64,000 nt of DNA from Corynebacterium parakroppenstedtii (lineage in GTDB: Bacteria > Actinomycetota > Actinomycetes > Mycobacteriales > Mycobacteriaceae): the NCBI RefSeq assembly GCF_019754935.1, contig NZ_JAGSOA010000003.1, forward strand, positions 423,482 through 487,481, in the 5' to 3' direction. Shown piece after piece: positions 43,553 through 51,899 of the stretch (the stretch's first letter is position 1; every line of letters begins with the position of its first letter). Made by a program: the position numbers and the translations under genes. The notes under the pieces were generated by a model that was not told where the DNA came from, did no database searches, and worked only from the letters and a program-made list of their open reading frames with translations.

Positions 43553-43921
43553 ATGGCACGTCGATACGTTCCACAAATTTTTGATGACCTAGACGGGACC
43601 GAACTTACCGAGTCCGACGCAACAGAAATTCACTTCAGCGTTAACGGCACTGCATACATGCTGGAGGTCTCGGAAGACAACGCCCGTAAATTCCACGAGG
43701 CTTTAGAGCCATTCATTTCCTCCGCAACAAAAGAAAACGACCGCGGACGTCGTCGTTCCTCGTACCGCAACAATGTTTCCTCGGAGGCCACCAAGGCTCG
43801 CAACCGCGCAATCCGTAAGTGGGCCAATGAGAATGGCTACCACGTTGCACCTCGTGGCCAGATTAAGAAAGAAATCATCGAGGCTTACGATCGCGCTCAC
43901 CCGGTGAACAAGGATTCCTAA
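43553..43921 (+). CDS. lsr2: Lsr2-family nucleoid-associated protein
   Basis: 122 residues. The N-terminal dimerisation domain begins MARRYVPQIFDDLDGTEL and contains IHFSVNGTAYMLEVSEDNARKF; after a basic linker the DNA-binding domain has IRKWANENGYHVAPRGQIKKEIIEAYDRAH. Lsr2 coats AT-rich DNA and silences acquired genes, like H-NS. In typical members the minor-groove motif is RGR; here it reads RGQ, the last residue encoded by CAG. AAGGAG lies seven bases upstream of ATG 43553. The gene is monocistronic, with terminators on both sides. Confidence 0.93.
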   Translation: MARRYVPQIFDDLDGTELTESDATEIHFSVNGTAYMLEVSEDNARKFHEALEPFISSATKENDRGRRRSSYRNNVSSEATKARNRAIRKWANENGYHVAPRGQIKKEIIEAYDRAHPVNKDS

Positions 43922-43958
43922 ACCGAAACATTCCGTTTCCCGTTATTAAATCCTGCCC

Positions 43959-43997
43959 GCGATGGATACCGCACACAGCGGTGTTCATCGCTTTTTT
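43959..43997 (+). terminator. Terminator of lsr2
   Basis: GCGATG (43959-43964) pairs with CATCGC (43986-43991), with an inner CCG/CGG pairing, followed by TTTTTT at 43992-43997. It lies 38 bases after the lsr2 stop. Confidence 0.8.
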
Positions 43998-44067
43998 CAC
44001 GACATATCGATTCCGACATTTCGGTTCCGATAACGCCTGCAACAAATACACGAACCACAATCGACAA

Positions 44068-44724
44068 ATGAAACGACACCTAACACGCCACAAGAGCTCC
44101 CACGTGGCCATATCTACCGTTCTTACCGCCATCACAGCAGTATCACTGGCTGCATGTTCCAACGACGGGTCCAGCGGATCGGAATCAGATGGCTCTACAG
44201 CCAGCTCTAACGCCGCCTCAGCCGAGGTAGCCGCCGATGGCCTCCCCATCGATGCCCGCCCCTCCTCTGACGCTTCAGACTCGACGCCGTGCCCGTACTT
44301 GGCCAACCAGGACATGGCGGACCTCAACGGGCAACGCGTCACCGGAGTGTCCGTCGATAAGCGGTTTAATCCCCCAGCCTGCCAATGGCTTTCGTATGGA
44401 AATACGCCTCAGGCGCAAACAATCATTCGGACAGCTAAAAATGAACAGGCAGCTATCGATATGATCAGCGCCGCTATCACTCATCCGGGAACAACAGACG
44501 ATGCCGCAACAATCACAAAGAATTCAGACAATTCCGTCAGCGGTGGCGATGTTGAACACACCAACCAACCGACGGGGTGGGAAGGATATCGCGCTCAAGC
44601 GGAGAATGCGGCAGTGTATGCAATTCACAAGGGCCCGGTGGTCGTTATTGTCCACTCTGACCAAACCCAAACTGTGAAAACCCAAAAAATTGCCGAAACA
44701 GTGATCGAGCAATTACATCTCTAA
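44068..44724 (+). CDS. Secreted lipoprotein, DUF2020-like
   Basis: 218 residues from ATG 44068. The N-terminus is a lipoprotein signal: basic MKRHLTRHK, a hydrophobic stretch, and lipobox SLAAC with Cys30 as the lipidated residue. A Ser/Ala linker follows, then a domain with PCPYLANQDMADLNGQRVTGV, NPPACQWLSYG and a C-terminal VIVHSDQTQTVKTQKIAETV. The two cysteines may form a disulfide. This fits the DUF2020 lipoproteins of corynebacteria, function unknown. The frame extends upstream to 43981, but that part overlaps the lsr2 terminator and precedes the signal peptide. Confidence 0.82.
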   Translation: MKRHLTRHKSSHVAISTVLTAITAVSLAACSNDGSSGSESDGSTASSNAASAEVAADGLPIDARPSSDASDSTPCPYLANQDMADLNGQRVTGVSVDKRFNPPACQWLSYGNTPQAQTIIRTAKNEQAAIDMISAAITHPGTTDDAATITKNSDNSVSGGDVEHTNQPTGWEGYRAQAENAAVYAIHKGPVVVIVHSDQTQTVKTQKIAETVIEQLHL

Positions 44725-44749
44725 TCATTTAGTCGCGGGCGGTTCCGGC

Positions 44750-46093
44750 CTACTCGCGTGGACCCCAACCCGAATACGACGGGCCACGGCGCTTCTTCGG
44801 CTTTTTCGCAGTGTGCGCTATTTGTTGCGGCACCATTGCCCCATGCGTCTGGGCCGCAATGATTTTCTTCCGCTTCTCATCCAACTCTGGGGTCTCTAGC
44901 GTCTCTTTCAGAGCATGCCGGCCAGTCTCAATCGCTTTAATCTGAGGCCTGTTCGCACGGGCTGCTGCCGCCGCCGCAGCTTGCCGAGCCTGCCTATCGG
45001 CCTCACGATCAGCGGCTCTCTTCTCTTTCTTCTCCTGCTTCTTATCCAGCTTCGCCTGTTTCTTCTCCTGCTTATAGGCCTTTTTCTCTCGGTGACCTTC
45101 CAACCACAGGGAGGGGATTCGCCACGGACGTATCAAACCCCTCCCCCGACGGCGCCACTTATTTCGCTTTAGAGTGCGCTTTTTCTCTTTCTTAGCGTGC
45201 TTTTCCTCATCATGCTCAGCCTTCGTTCGTGCATAATGCTCACGAAATTCCTGAGTATAGGGAAACCTTTTATCAATCGTCCGATAGAGCAAAATGTTTT
45301 GGCTCATCGTCCACAAGTTATTCCCCACCCAGTAGAACAAGATGGCCACAGGAACCGGGCTCGTCAGACCAAATAATAAGGGGCTGGCACTACCCATAAC
45401 CGCCATAGGAATGATGATCTTCTGCATCCTCACGGCAATGGGATTGTCGTGCTCCAACTGGCGATAACTGCGGTACGTCGAATACGACATGTTAATCGTC
45501 GTAAAAGTCGAGGCGATAAGAACCAACGGAACAGCCAAGGTATAAATCGTTGACTTATCCGTACCCATTGCCTGTAAACGTTCCGACGCCATAGCCGCAT
45601 AAGCCGGCAAAGGAACACCAAAAGCCTTAGCCTGAAGAAATTGCCCCACATCTTGACTGGTTAAAAAACCAATAGGTTCATGTTGTGCGGCTCCGAGCCC
45701 GCCCTTGGAGCGAGCCATATGAATCAATACGCGATATAAACCTAAGAAGAAGGGCAACTGGATAAAGACCGGTAAACACCCAGCACTGAGCCGATAACCA
45801 GCGTCTTTTCGCGCCTTTTGTTCCTTGGCTATACGTTCCTTCCGGGCCGCAGTCCCCGGCTTATCTTTATACTCTTCCCGAATCTGGTTAATGACCGGAC
45901 GCAGATTCACTTGAATGCGAGTCGACTTATATTGCGCATACGCAAAGGGAAGCAGAATAAGACGGACCGTCATGACTAACAAAAACAAGGAAGCAATCCA
46001 TGATGAAATCGGATCTGCACCTAGCGCCGTGAGAAGCACATGCCACAGTTTGATCACTCCCGAAACCGGATACGCGAAAAGACTGTAGATCAT
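44750..46093 (-). CDS. yidC: YidC/Oxa1-family membrane protein insertase
   Basis: 447 residues. Five conserved membrane segments of the YidC core are present: IASLFLLVMTVRLILLPFAY, PVFIQLPFFLGLYRVL, a further pair around TLAVPLVLIASTF and FGLTSPVPVAILFYWVGNNLW; the hydrophilic-groove Arg lies in the first (TVRLILLP). The C-terminal ~150 residues are a highly charged Lys/Glu/Arg tail, probably ribosome-binding. It inserts membrane proteins with or without Sec. It is probably a second YidC paralogue, because the housekeeping copy usually sits by rpmH-rnpA, which is not seen here. A GAGAGG site precedes ATG 46093. Confidence 0.9.
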   Translation of the reverse strand: MIYSLFAYPVSGVIKLWHVLLTALGADPISSWIASLFLLVMTVRLILLPFAYAQYKSTRIQVNLRPVINQIREEYKDKPGTAARKERIAKEQKARKDAGYRLSAGCLPVFIQLPFFLGLYRVLIHMARSKGGLGAAQHEPIGFLTSQDVGQFLQAKAFGVPLPAYAAMASERLQAMGTDKSTIYTLAVPLVLIASTFTTINMSYSTYRSYRQLEHDNPIAVRMQKIIIPMAVMGSASPLLFGLTSPVPVAILFYWVGNNLWTMSQNILLYRTIDKRFPYTQEFREHYARTKAEHDEEKHAKKEKKRTLKRNKWRRRGRGLIRPWRIPSLWLEGHREKKAYKQEKKQAKLDKKQEKKEKRAADREADRQARQAAAAAAARANRPQIKAIETGRHALKETLETPELDEKRKKIIAAQTHGAMVPQQIAHTAKKPKKRRGPSYSGWGPRE

Positions 46094-46142
46094 GCACTAC
46101 CTCTCAAGTTATCTGCGTGAGGGCCACGACAATTCCTGAACC

Positions 46143-46165
46143 GTTCCTATTAACTAGTCAGGAAC
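46143..46165. promoter_or_regulatory. Inverted repeat between yidC and the sortase gene
   Basis: GTTCCT-N11-AGGAAC is a perfect 6 bp inverted repeat in the 217 bp divergent gap, 50 bases upstream of yidC. Two more GTTC-containing blocks (AGCGTTCTA and AGCGTTCCTA, around 46167-46205) follow. Possibly a regulator site. Confidence 0.3.
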
Positions 46166-46310
46166 ACCACCATAAGACAATAGCGTTCTAACAAGAGCGT
46201 TCCTACCTTGAGAGGGATATCAGTTACCTGGACAGCGGGCGGTACGAAACGCAGCTGCCTCACACAACGATTTTCGCAGAAGTGCTTCTATCTGCCGTAC
46301 ACTGCCGTCT

Positions 46311-47276
46311 ATGGCTCGCCATAGTAAGGAAACAGTCACGTCTCCGGTCTCGCCCGGCGAACTTGCCGCGCAGCAATCCGACCAGGCCGATACTGGTGCT
46401 ACGCATTCCAGCACCAGCGCTACACAGGCCAGCGCTGACACTGCACCATCCACGGATAACGCCACGGCATCGTCAGGTGGATCGGTATCAGCCGGCACCG
46501 GCCAGCGTCAGACCAGCACGGCGTCGAAAATTTTAGGTGTCAGCGGAGAACTCATCCTTACCATTGGCATCGTCATCATGCTGCTTGTGATCTACGAAGC
46601 CTACTGGACGAATATCCAATCCGACCATGAACAGTCACAGGCCAAAAGCCAGCTCGACGACAAATGGGCCAACGCGCGCAACACCCTCAATGCCGACGAG
46701 GGCGAAGCCATGGGAAAGCTGCGCATCCCTACATTCGGTTCGAATTGGAACTACGCGATTATCCAGGGGACATCCGCCAGTGACCTCAGTCGCGGGCCCG
46801 GGCACTACACACGGACCCAAAACCCCGGGGACAAAGGCAACTTCGCGCTCGCTGGGCACCGTGTGGGCCGAGGCGCCCCATTTAATGACTTGGGGTACCT
46901 CAAAACCTGCGACTCAATCGTCGTCGAAACTCGTGAATCCTGGTACGTGTACCGAGTCCTGCCTATCGACGAAAAAGGCGCCGACCGTGAAACTGCCCTG
47001 GCACACTGCACATCGCCGGCGGTAGCTAAACAGGCGACGACGGGCGATTATGCCTCTGTCCGTGGGCGCTACATTACGACTCCGGGCAATATCAGTACGA
47101 TCGCCCCGGTGCCTGGGGAAGAGGACTCCACGCCGGAGTCCGCGGGGCTGTCCATGATCACGCTGACCACGTGTCATCCGCAGTTTTCCAACGCCGAACG
47201 CATGGTGATTCACGCCGTTCTCGACCGCGTTGAAGCGAAAGATGGCAACAAAACACCAGCCGAATTAGAAAGCTAA
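46311..47276 (+). CDS. Class E sortase
   Basis: 321 residues. A Ser/Thr/Ala-rich cytoplasmic N-terminus (1-75) precedes one membrane segment (about 81-98, LILTIGIVIMLLVIY). The sortase domain starts MGKLRIPTFGSNWNYAIIQG and contains catalytic His183 (LAGHRVGRGAPF), Cys288 and Arg (LTTCHPQFSNAERM). Class E sortases cross-link or anchor secreted proteins to the cell wall, often those with LAxTG signals. No sorting substrate is next to it. The start has a weak ribosome site. A 50-residue membrane protein follows after 12 bases. Confidence 0.9.
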   Translation: MARHSKETVTSPVSPGELAAQQSDQADTGATHSSTSATQASADTAPSTDNATASSGGSVSAGTGQRQTSTASKILGVSGELILTIGIVIMLLVIYEAYWTNIQSDHEQSQAKSQLDDKWANARNTLNADEGEAMGKLRIPTFGSNWNYAIIQGTSASDLSRGPGHYTRTQNPGDKGNFALAGHRVGRGAPFNDLGYLKTCDSIVVETRESWYVYRVLPIDEKGADRETALAHCTSPAVAKQATTGDYASVRGRYITTPGNISTIAPVPGEEDSTPESAGLSMITLTTCHPQFSNAERMVIHAVLDRVEAKDGNKTPAELES

Positions 47277-47288
47277 GGAGAACACCAC

Positions 47289-47441
47289 ATGTACGCATGG
47301 ATTTGGCAGCACCTCCCCGGCCCCACCTGGTTTCGCGTGATTGAGGCACTCGTGCTCATCGCGGCAGTCGTGCTGATTCTGATGCAGTTTGTGTTCCCTG
47401 TGGTCAGTGACTGGATGCCATATAACGACGTGCGCGTGTAG
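47289..47441 (+). CDS. Small membrane protein, 50 aa
   Basis: ATG 47289 follows the sortase stop by 12 bases, with AAGGAG overlapping the end of the sortase gene. The 50 residues start MYAWIWQHLPGPTWFR, then a single membrane segment (about 18-38) and end WMPYNDVRV. Comparable ~50-residue proteins of this shape follow the sortase gene in other corynebacteria as I recall, and there the pair precedes pabA/trpG. Function unknown; it may assist the sortase. Gene-like features are good spacing and clean single-helix topology. Confidence 0.8.
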   Translation: MYAWIWQHLPGPTWFRVIEALVLIAAVVLILMQFVFPVVSDWMPYNDVRV

Positions 47442-47480
47442 GGAGTGCGTGGGGCACCGCGCACGAATTACATAGAGGGC

Positions 47481-48101
47481 CTAAATGACGTAATTGCCGG
47501 GTGGTGCAGATAGCAGCTGCCGTGCCAGTTCCCGGGCAATTTGAAGCGGGACGACGTCGTGGCTCATCTTCGCCCCTGCTAGGCCCCCGTCCAAGAACAC
47601 CATGATCTGTTCCGCGATAGTCCGGGACGCATAGCCGTACTTCTTGGTTAGAAGCTCCGCCATCGTGTCGCGGCACCACCGACGGTGTTCCAATGCTGCT
47701 TGCCGAATTCCCCGTTCCCCATCATTTTCCGGGCGTGGATATTCGCTCGCCGCGTTCTGGAAATGGGACCCCCGATAATTCTTTCCTGGCTCCTCGCTGA
47801 TACAGATATCGAAAAAAGCCAGAATCTTGTCCTGCGGTTTTTCGCGCTGATCGGCGAGTTCGTGCCAGCTTGTTCGCCATTGTTCGTCTAGCTGCTCTAA
47901 ACAGGCAATGACTAAGTTATCTTTGGATCCGAACAAAGAATATAAGCTGGCCTTAGCGACGCCGGCTTCGCGGAGAATACGGTCAATACCGATAACCCGG
48001 ATTCCCTCAGTCGTGAATAGACGAGTGGCGGCTTTAAGCAATCGCTGACGAGGACTCGGCCGATCCCGGCGACGACGAGTCGTTGTTTTTGCAGCTGGCA
48101 C
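47481..48101 (-). CDS. TetR/AcrR-family transcriptional regulator
   Basis: 206 residues. The N-terminal helix-turn-helix (about 18-65) reads RLLKAATRLFTTEGIRVIGI...ILREAGVAKASLYSLFGSKDNLV, a standard TetR DNA-binding domain; the rest is a helical ligand domain. GTG 48101 is the start, with AAGGAG about 12 bases upstream. No obvious target operon shares its promoter: upstream is a 178-base gap to the UspA gene, transcribed in the same direction towards it. Ligand unknown. Confidence 0.85.
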   Translation of the reverse strand: MPAAKTTTRRRRDRPSPRQRLLKAATRLFTTEGIRVIGIDRILREAGVAKASLYSLFGSKDNLVIACLEQLDEQWRTSWHELADQREKPQDKILAFFDICISEEPGKNYRGSHFQNAASEYPRPENDGERGIRQAALEHRRWCRDTMAELLTKKYGYASRTIAEQIMVFLDGGLAGAKMSHDVVPLQIARELARQLLSAPPGNYVI

Positions 48102-48279
48102 CTCGCCGTCACTCTCCTTGTCTACTGGTGTCTGGGGGGCGTACAGCCCAATGGCCTATGAGTAAGGATCCTGATGGCCTCTATATCCATCAACCGACCA
48201 ACTTACTACTTAACGTGTTCTCAAGGCCACACGACACCGCGACTGAGGTAGCAGTCCCACTGTAGGCTCCGGGTCGCGC

Positions 48280-49179
48280 CTATACCTTGCTTTCCGGCCG
48301 GACGACCATCAGCGGACACGGGGCTTCTTGCAGCAGCGCGCGCGACGTCGATCCCAACAACATACCGCGGAATCCACCACGACCATGGGAACCAACGACG
48401 AGCAATTGCGCATCCTCGGAAGCATCGGCAAGTGCCCGAACTGGGCGGTCGCGAGTAATAATCTGCTCGACCTCCACGTCAGGGTACTTATCCTTATAAC
48501 CGCTGATCCGTTCAGCGAGCAGCCGCTTCTGGTCTTCTTCGATCTCTTCCCATTGCTTCTGGGCCGCATTCAACCCGGCAAGGGAAGCCTGAACCTGCAT
48601 ATCAATCCAGGTGTGAACTGCACGTAGCGGGGCCTTACGGGCACTAGCCTCGGCAAATGCCATTTCGATGGCCTTCTCAGCAACTCCCGTACCATCAACT
48701 CCGACGACGACGGGACCGTACTTCGTCGCCGTCGATACGTCGGATTCTTCACGTACAACGACGACGGGGCACTTCGCGTGGCTGACGACAGCGGCTGAGA
48801 CGGAGCCCATGACCATGCCCGAAAAACCACCCAGGCCGCGCGACCCCATGACAATCATGGTGACGTCCTGCGAGATATCGAGCAGCATATCGATGGGGTT
48901 GCCCTCTTCCACCTGATAGCTGACCTCGACGGACTCGTCGAAATCCGCAATGATCTTGCGTGCGGTATCAATTTTCTCCATGGCCTCTGCTTCGAGGTCA
49001 TCGTAGAGTTCCTGCGGAGGAACCATGCCTTCCGCGTATAAAAACTGAGGCATAGAGTACGTGCTCACCAGGCGGATCGGTTCCTTCCGCTTCAGTGCGG
49101 TGTTCGCAGCCCACCGGGTAGCCGTCTGAGAGGCGGCAGAGCCATCAACGGCAACAACAATAACGTTTTGCTTCACCAT
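48280..49179 (-). CDS. Universal stress protein with two UspA domains
   Basis: 299 residues in two tandem UspA domains (about 1-145 and 152-297). Each has the ATP-binding G-x2-G-x9-G-S/T motif: GSRGLGGFSGMVMGSVS and GSHGRGGFRGMLLGSTS, plus the N-terminal VVAVDGS / VVVGVDGT strands. Tandem Usp proteins are common in actinobacteria under hypoxia and stress, though a regulator box was not recognised here. Three TACCCCC elements lie 150-200 bases upstream. Confidence 0.92.
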   Translation of the reverse strand: MVKQNVIVVAVDGSAASQTATRWAANTALKRKEPIRLVSTYSMPQFLYAEGMVPPQELYDDLEAEAMEKIDTARKIIADFDESVEVSYQVEEGNPIDMLLDISQDVTMIVMGSRGLGGFSGMVMGSVSAAVVSHAKCPVVVVREESDVSTATKYGPVVVGVDGTGVAEKAIEMAFAEASARKAPLRAVHTWIDMQVQASLAGLNAAQKQWEEIEEDQKRLLAERISGYKDKYPDVEVEQIITRDRPVRALADASEDAQLLVVGSHGRGGFRGMLLGSTSRALLQEAPCPLMVVRPESKV

Positions 49180-49329
49180 GACATCCCACTTTCGAGGTCA
49201 CTCATGCGAGCGTTATTGCCCGCACAATGCGTTGCGCTACTAAGGCGAAACTAGTTTCTGTGCAGTAATGTTGCTGCCGGCACACCGATTATTACAGCCG
49301 ACGGGCAACACCATTGCCACCTCTCACGG

Positions 49330-49380
49330 TACCCCCATAAGTCGCAGTGGTGTACCCCCGAGGTGCACGATACTACCCCC
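49330..49380. repeat. Three phased TACCCCC elements upstream of the UspA gene
   Basis: TACCCCC occurs at 49330-49336, 49353-49359 and 49374-49380 (GGGGGTA on the minus strand, the direction of the UspA gene). Intervals are 23 and 21 bases, about two helical turns, so all would lie on the same face of the DNA. They sit between the UspA start and the end of the LLM gene. Confidence 0.5.
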
Positions 49381-49421
49381 GAAATGGAGTTGCTTTCAGG
49401 TACGAGCCAGGAAAGCAGGTG

Positions 49422-50581
49422 TCAGGACCTCAACGCCTCCCCCAGCATCTCAATCGCCCTCAGTCGATCCTCCACATCAAAGGCATAGATAGAGGCAATA
49501 ACACCCTGCGCCCCCGTCGCCCGAACAATGCGGGCAATCTTATCCTTCACCTGATCAGGCGTTCCCACGGCGTTCACCTGCAGAGCCGCATCCACCTGCT
49601 GCCACGCCATCACATTGCCGTCCCGCACGTCCTTGGGCGGCCTAAACAGCCCGCGCGTTCCCGTCACGATTCCATAAAACTCTGTTCATGGGTTGTAAAG
49701 AGGTGGCGAGCTTTCTCCTCGGTCTCTGCCACCATCACATTGACGCCCACAGTGACGTGCGGCGTGCTCAACGACGATCCCGACGCAGCGTCACTCCGAG
49801 CAGCATTACTGCCGACGCCAACATCGGAGGTATGGCCGTCGGCCCGATCGCCGTCGGCAGAGTCGCCATAAGCTCCTGCAACGAAGTTATTGCGATACGT
49901 CTCGAGGGCCGTCGACAAGCGAAAAGGAGCAAAATGACTGGCAAACACGAACGGGAGACCCGCATGCGCCGCGATCATCGCACCATTTTCCGACGAACCC
50001 AGCATGAAGAACGGCACGTGGCTGCGCAATCCCGGGAAAGCGTTGACGCGATGGGCCATCGGACCCATGTAGCGACGCAGTTCGGCTAGATCATGCTCGA
50101 AATCCGGCACATCCGACTTCCCCCGACGCAGGGCCTGCGCCGTCATCGGGTCAGTGCCTGGGGCGCGTCCCAACCCTAATTCAATCCGGCCCGGATAGAG
50201 GGCGTCTAAAGTGCCGAACTCTTCCGCAACGTGAAGAGGTGCATGATTAGGCAGCATCACACCGCCTGCACCAACCGAAATAGAGTGCGTAGCCGCCGCA
50301 ACTTGCCCAATCATGATCGTGGTTGCCGACGACGCCAACGACTTCGAATTGTGGTGCTCGGCGAGCCAAAAGCGGTCGTAACCAGCACGTTCCGCTGCCT
50401 GAGCGGAGCGGATCGTCGCGTGGAGAGCGTCCGACATCGTCATGCCCTCGCTCACCGGGACGAGATCGAGAAGACCGAGTTCGATGTTGCTGAGATTGTT
50501 GGTGCTGGCAGCGGACGGCTGGCCTGATGGTGCGTGGCCTGTCGTCACCTGGCCTGATGACGGATTATCTGGGTTAACCAT
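49422..50581 (-). pseudogene. LLM-class flavin-dependent oxidoreductase with apparent frameshift
   Basis: Luciferase-like monooxygenase-type protein (MsnO8-like). From ATG 50581 (AGGAAGG upstream) the frame contains LGLLDLVPVSEGMT, YDRFWLAEHHN, VGAGGVMLPNHAPLHVAEEFGTL, GRIELGLGRAPGTD and FFMLGSSENGA, and stops at TGA 49664-49666 after HEQSFMES. The family C-terminus continues in another frame from a GTG at 49667 (GTRGLFRPPKDV, then VNAVGTPDQVKDKI) to 49422. One missing base near 49665-49669 would explain this. The GTGA overlap could allow translational coupling, but one intact protein is the family norm. Residues about 240-275 are a Ser/Asp/Ala-rich insertion. Confidence 0.75.
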
Positions 50582-50764
50582 GAACACCCTTCCTACGGTT
50601 CTATCTGTGCAGCGCTAACTGTCGAGATTCTTTGTTGTGTTCGCTCTACAACCCATAACAACAGCGACGACCAATTCCGTCCATGATCCTCACTCCGTGC
50701 CGTCAGTCGTAGTCCCGCGAGCCTCACTACTGGCACCCTGCGCGCGCCCTTTATGCTGGTCTGC

Positions 50765-51847
50765 ATGGTTCGTGCTCTTGGAATTCGTGACGGGCTTAAT
50801 CCTTCACATGCCCGTGTACCGGCAGGTGCAGCGCCGATTACGGCCGATGATTTCCTCGAGCACCTGATTTCCTCCCAACGGCATCGCCACCCCTCCGATA
50901 CCGCGGCAGCCCGCGCAGAACGGTTCACCGACGGGCTCGTCCGCGATGGCCGGGGACGCGTCCTCAACCCCTCTGACCTGCTCCAACCACATGACGAAAT
51001 GTGGTTCTACCGCATGCCCGCCTACGAAACACCCGTCCCCGGGCATTGCACACCGGTGTTTTCGTCACCGGGGATCCTCGTCGTCGATAAACCACCATTT
51101 TTAGCGACGATGCCCAGGGGCAGGCACATCACGGAAACAGCCACCGTCCGTCTTCGGCGGGCCACCGGCAACGACAACCTCGTTCCAGCCCATCGGCTCG
51201 ACCGCCCAACCTCGGGACTTCTGCTGTTCACCACTCATCCCCGCTATCGGGGGCCGTACCAAACGCTGTTCGCGCGTCGGCAAGTTCGGAAAACTTACCA
51301 GGCGATCGCCCCCTACCACCCTGTTCTCGCGGAGAGCACTGACCGCGCCGAGATAGAGCACGTTACCATCGACTCCGGCACTATCAGCCTCGAGAACGAC
51401 GGCATTCACGTCCACCAACGCATGGAAAAGACACACGGATTTATCCAGGCGCGGCTGGAACACGGGGAGCCTAATGCGGAGACCGTCATTTCGTCGATAC
51501 GCATGTTGAGCGACGACGACGAACGCGCACTCCGGACGCGGTATCACAACTGGTTCGGGGACCGATTGCGTGACACTCGCTACGCCCTCTACACCATGCA
51601 CCCGCTATCGGGGAAGACCCACCAGCTGCGGATGTGTCTGAATTCCCTGGGAGTGCCCATTGTGGGCGACCAGGTCTATCCGCGGATATTGCCCGAAGCT
51701 ATCGACGCTCACCAGCATGTTGATGAGGCATGGCACCAGCCCCTATGCCTGCGATCCACGCAATTGAGCTGGATTGATCCCAACCTCCATCGGCCCATCA
51801 CCGTGACGGCGCCGGATCTGACTCACACACTGGGGCTGAGTGGATAG
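50765..51847 (+). CDS. RluA-family RNA pseudouridine synthase
   Basis: 360 residues from ATG 50765. It contains VPAHRLDRPTSGLLLF with the catalytic Asp, KTYQAIAPY, and MHPLSGKTHQLRMCLNSLGVPIVGDQVYP, all typical of RluA-type enzymes that isomerise uridine in rRNA or tRNA. An S4-like N-terminal region is weak. An ATG four codons upstream (50753) is possible; MVRALGIRDGLNPSHARVP is family-like. It is divergent from the LLM gene and 52 bases before aftB. Confidence 0.88.
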   Translation: MVRALGIRDGLNPSHARVPAGAAPITADDFLEHLISSQRHRHPSDTAAARAERFTDGLVRDGRGRVLNPSDLLQPHDEMWFYRMPAYETPVPGHCTPVFSSPGILVVDKPPFLATMPRGRHITETATVRLRRATGNDNLVPAHRLDRPTSGLLLFTTHPRYRGPYQTLFARRQVRKTYQAIAPYHPVLAESTDRAEIEHVTIDSGTISLENDGIHVHQRMEKTHGFIQARLEHGEPNAETVISSIRMLSDDDERALRTRYHNWFGDRLRDTRYALYTMHPLSGKTHQLRMCLNSLGVPIVGDQVYPRILPEAIDAHQHVDEAWHQPLCLRSTQLSWIDPNLHRPITVTAPDLTHTLGLSG

Positions 51848-51899
51848 CTGCGCCATCATCGCGACCAACTATGTCCGGCCCAAGTGTTAGTATCCTGGC

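Noticed and set aside
49664..49669. Two separate overlapping genes instead of a broken LLM oxidoreductase
   Set aside because: The downstream part is only the family C-terminus and would not fold alone; a frameshift is the simpler explanation, although translational coupling cannot be excluded.
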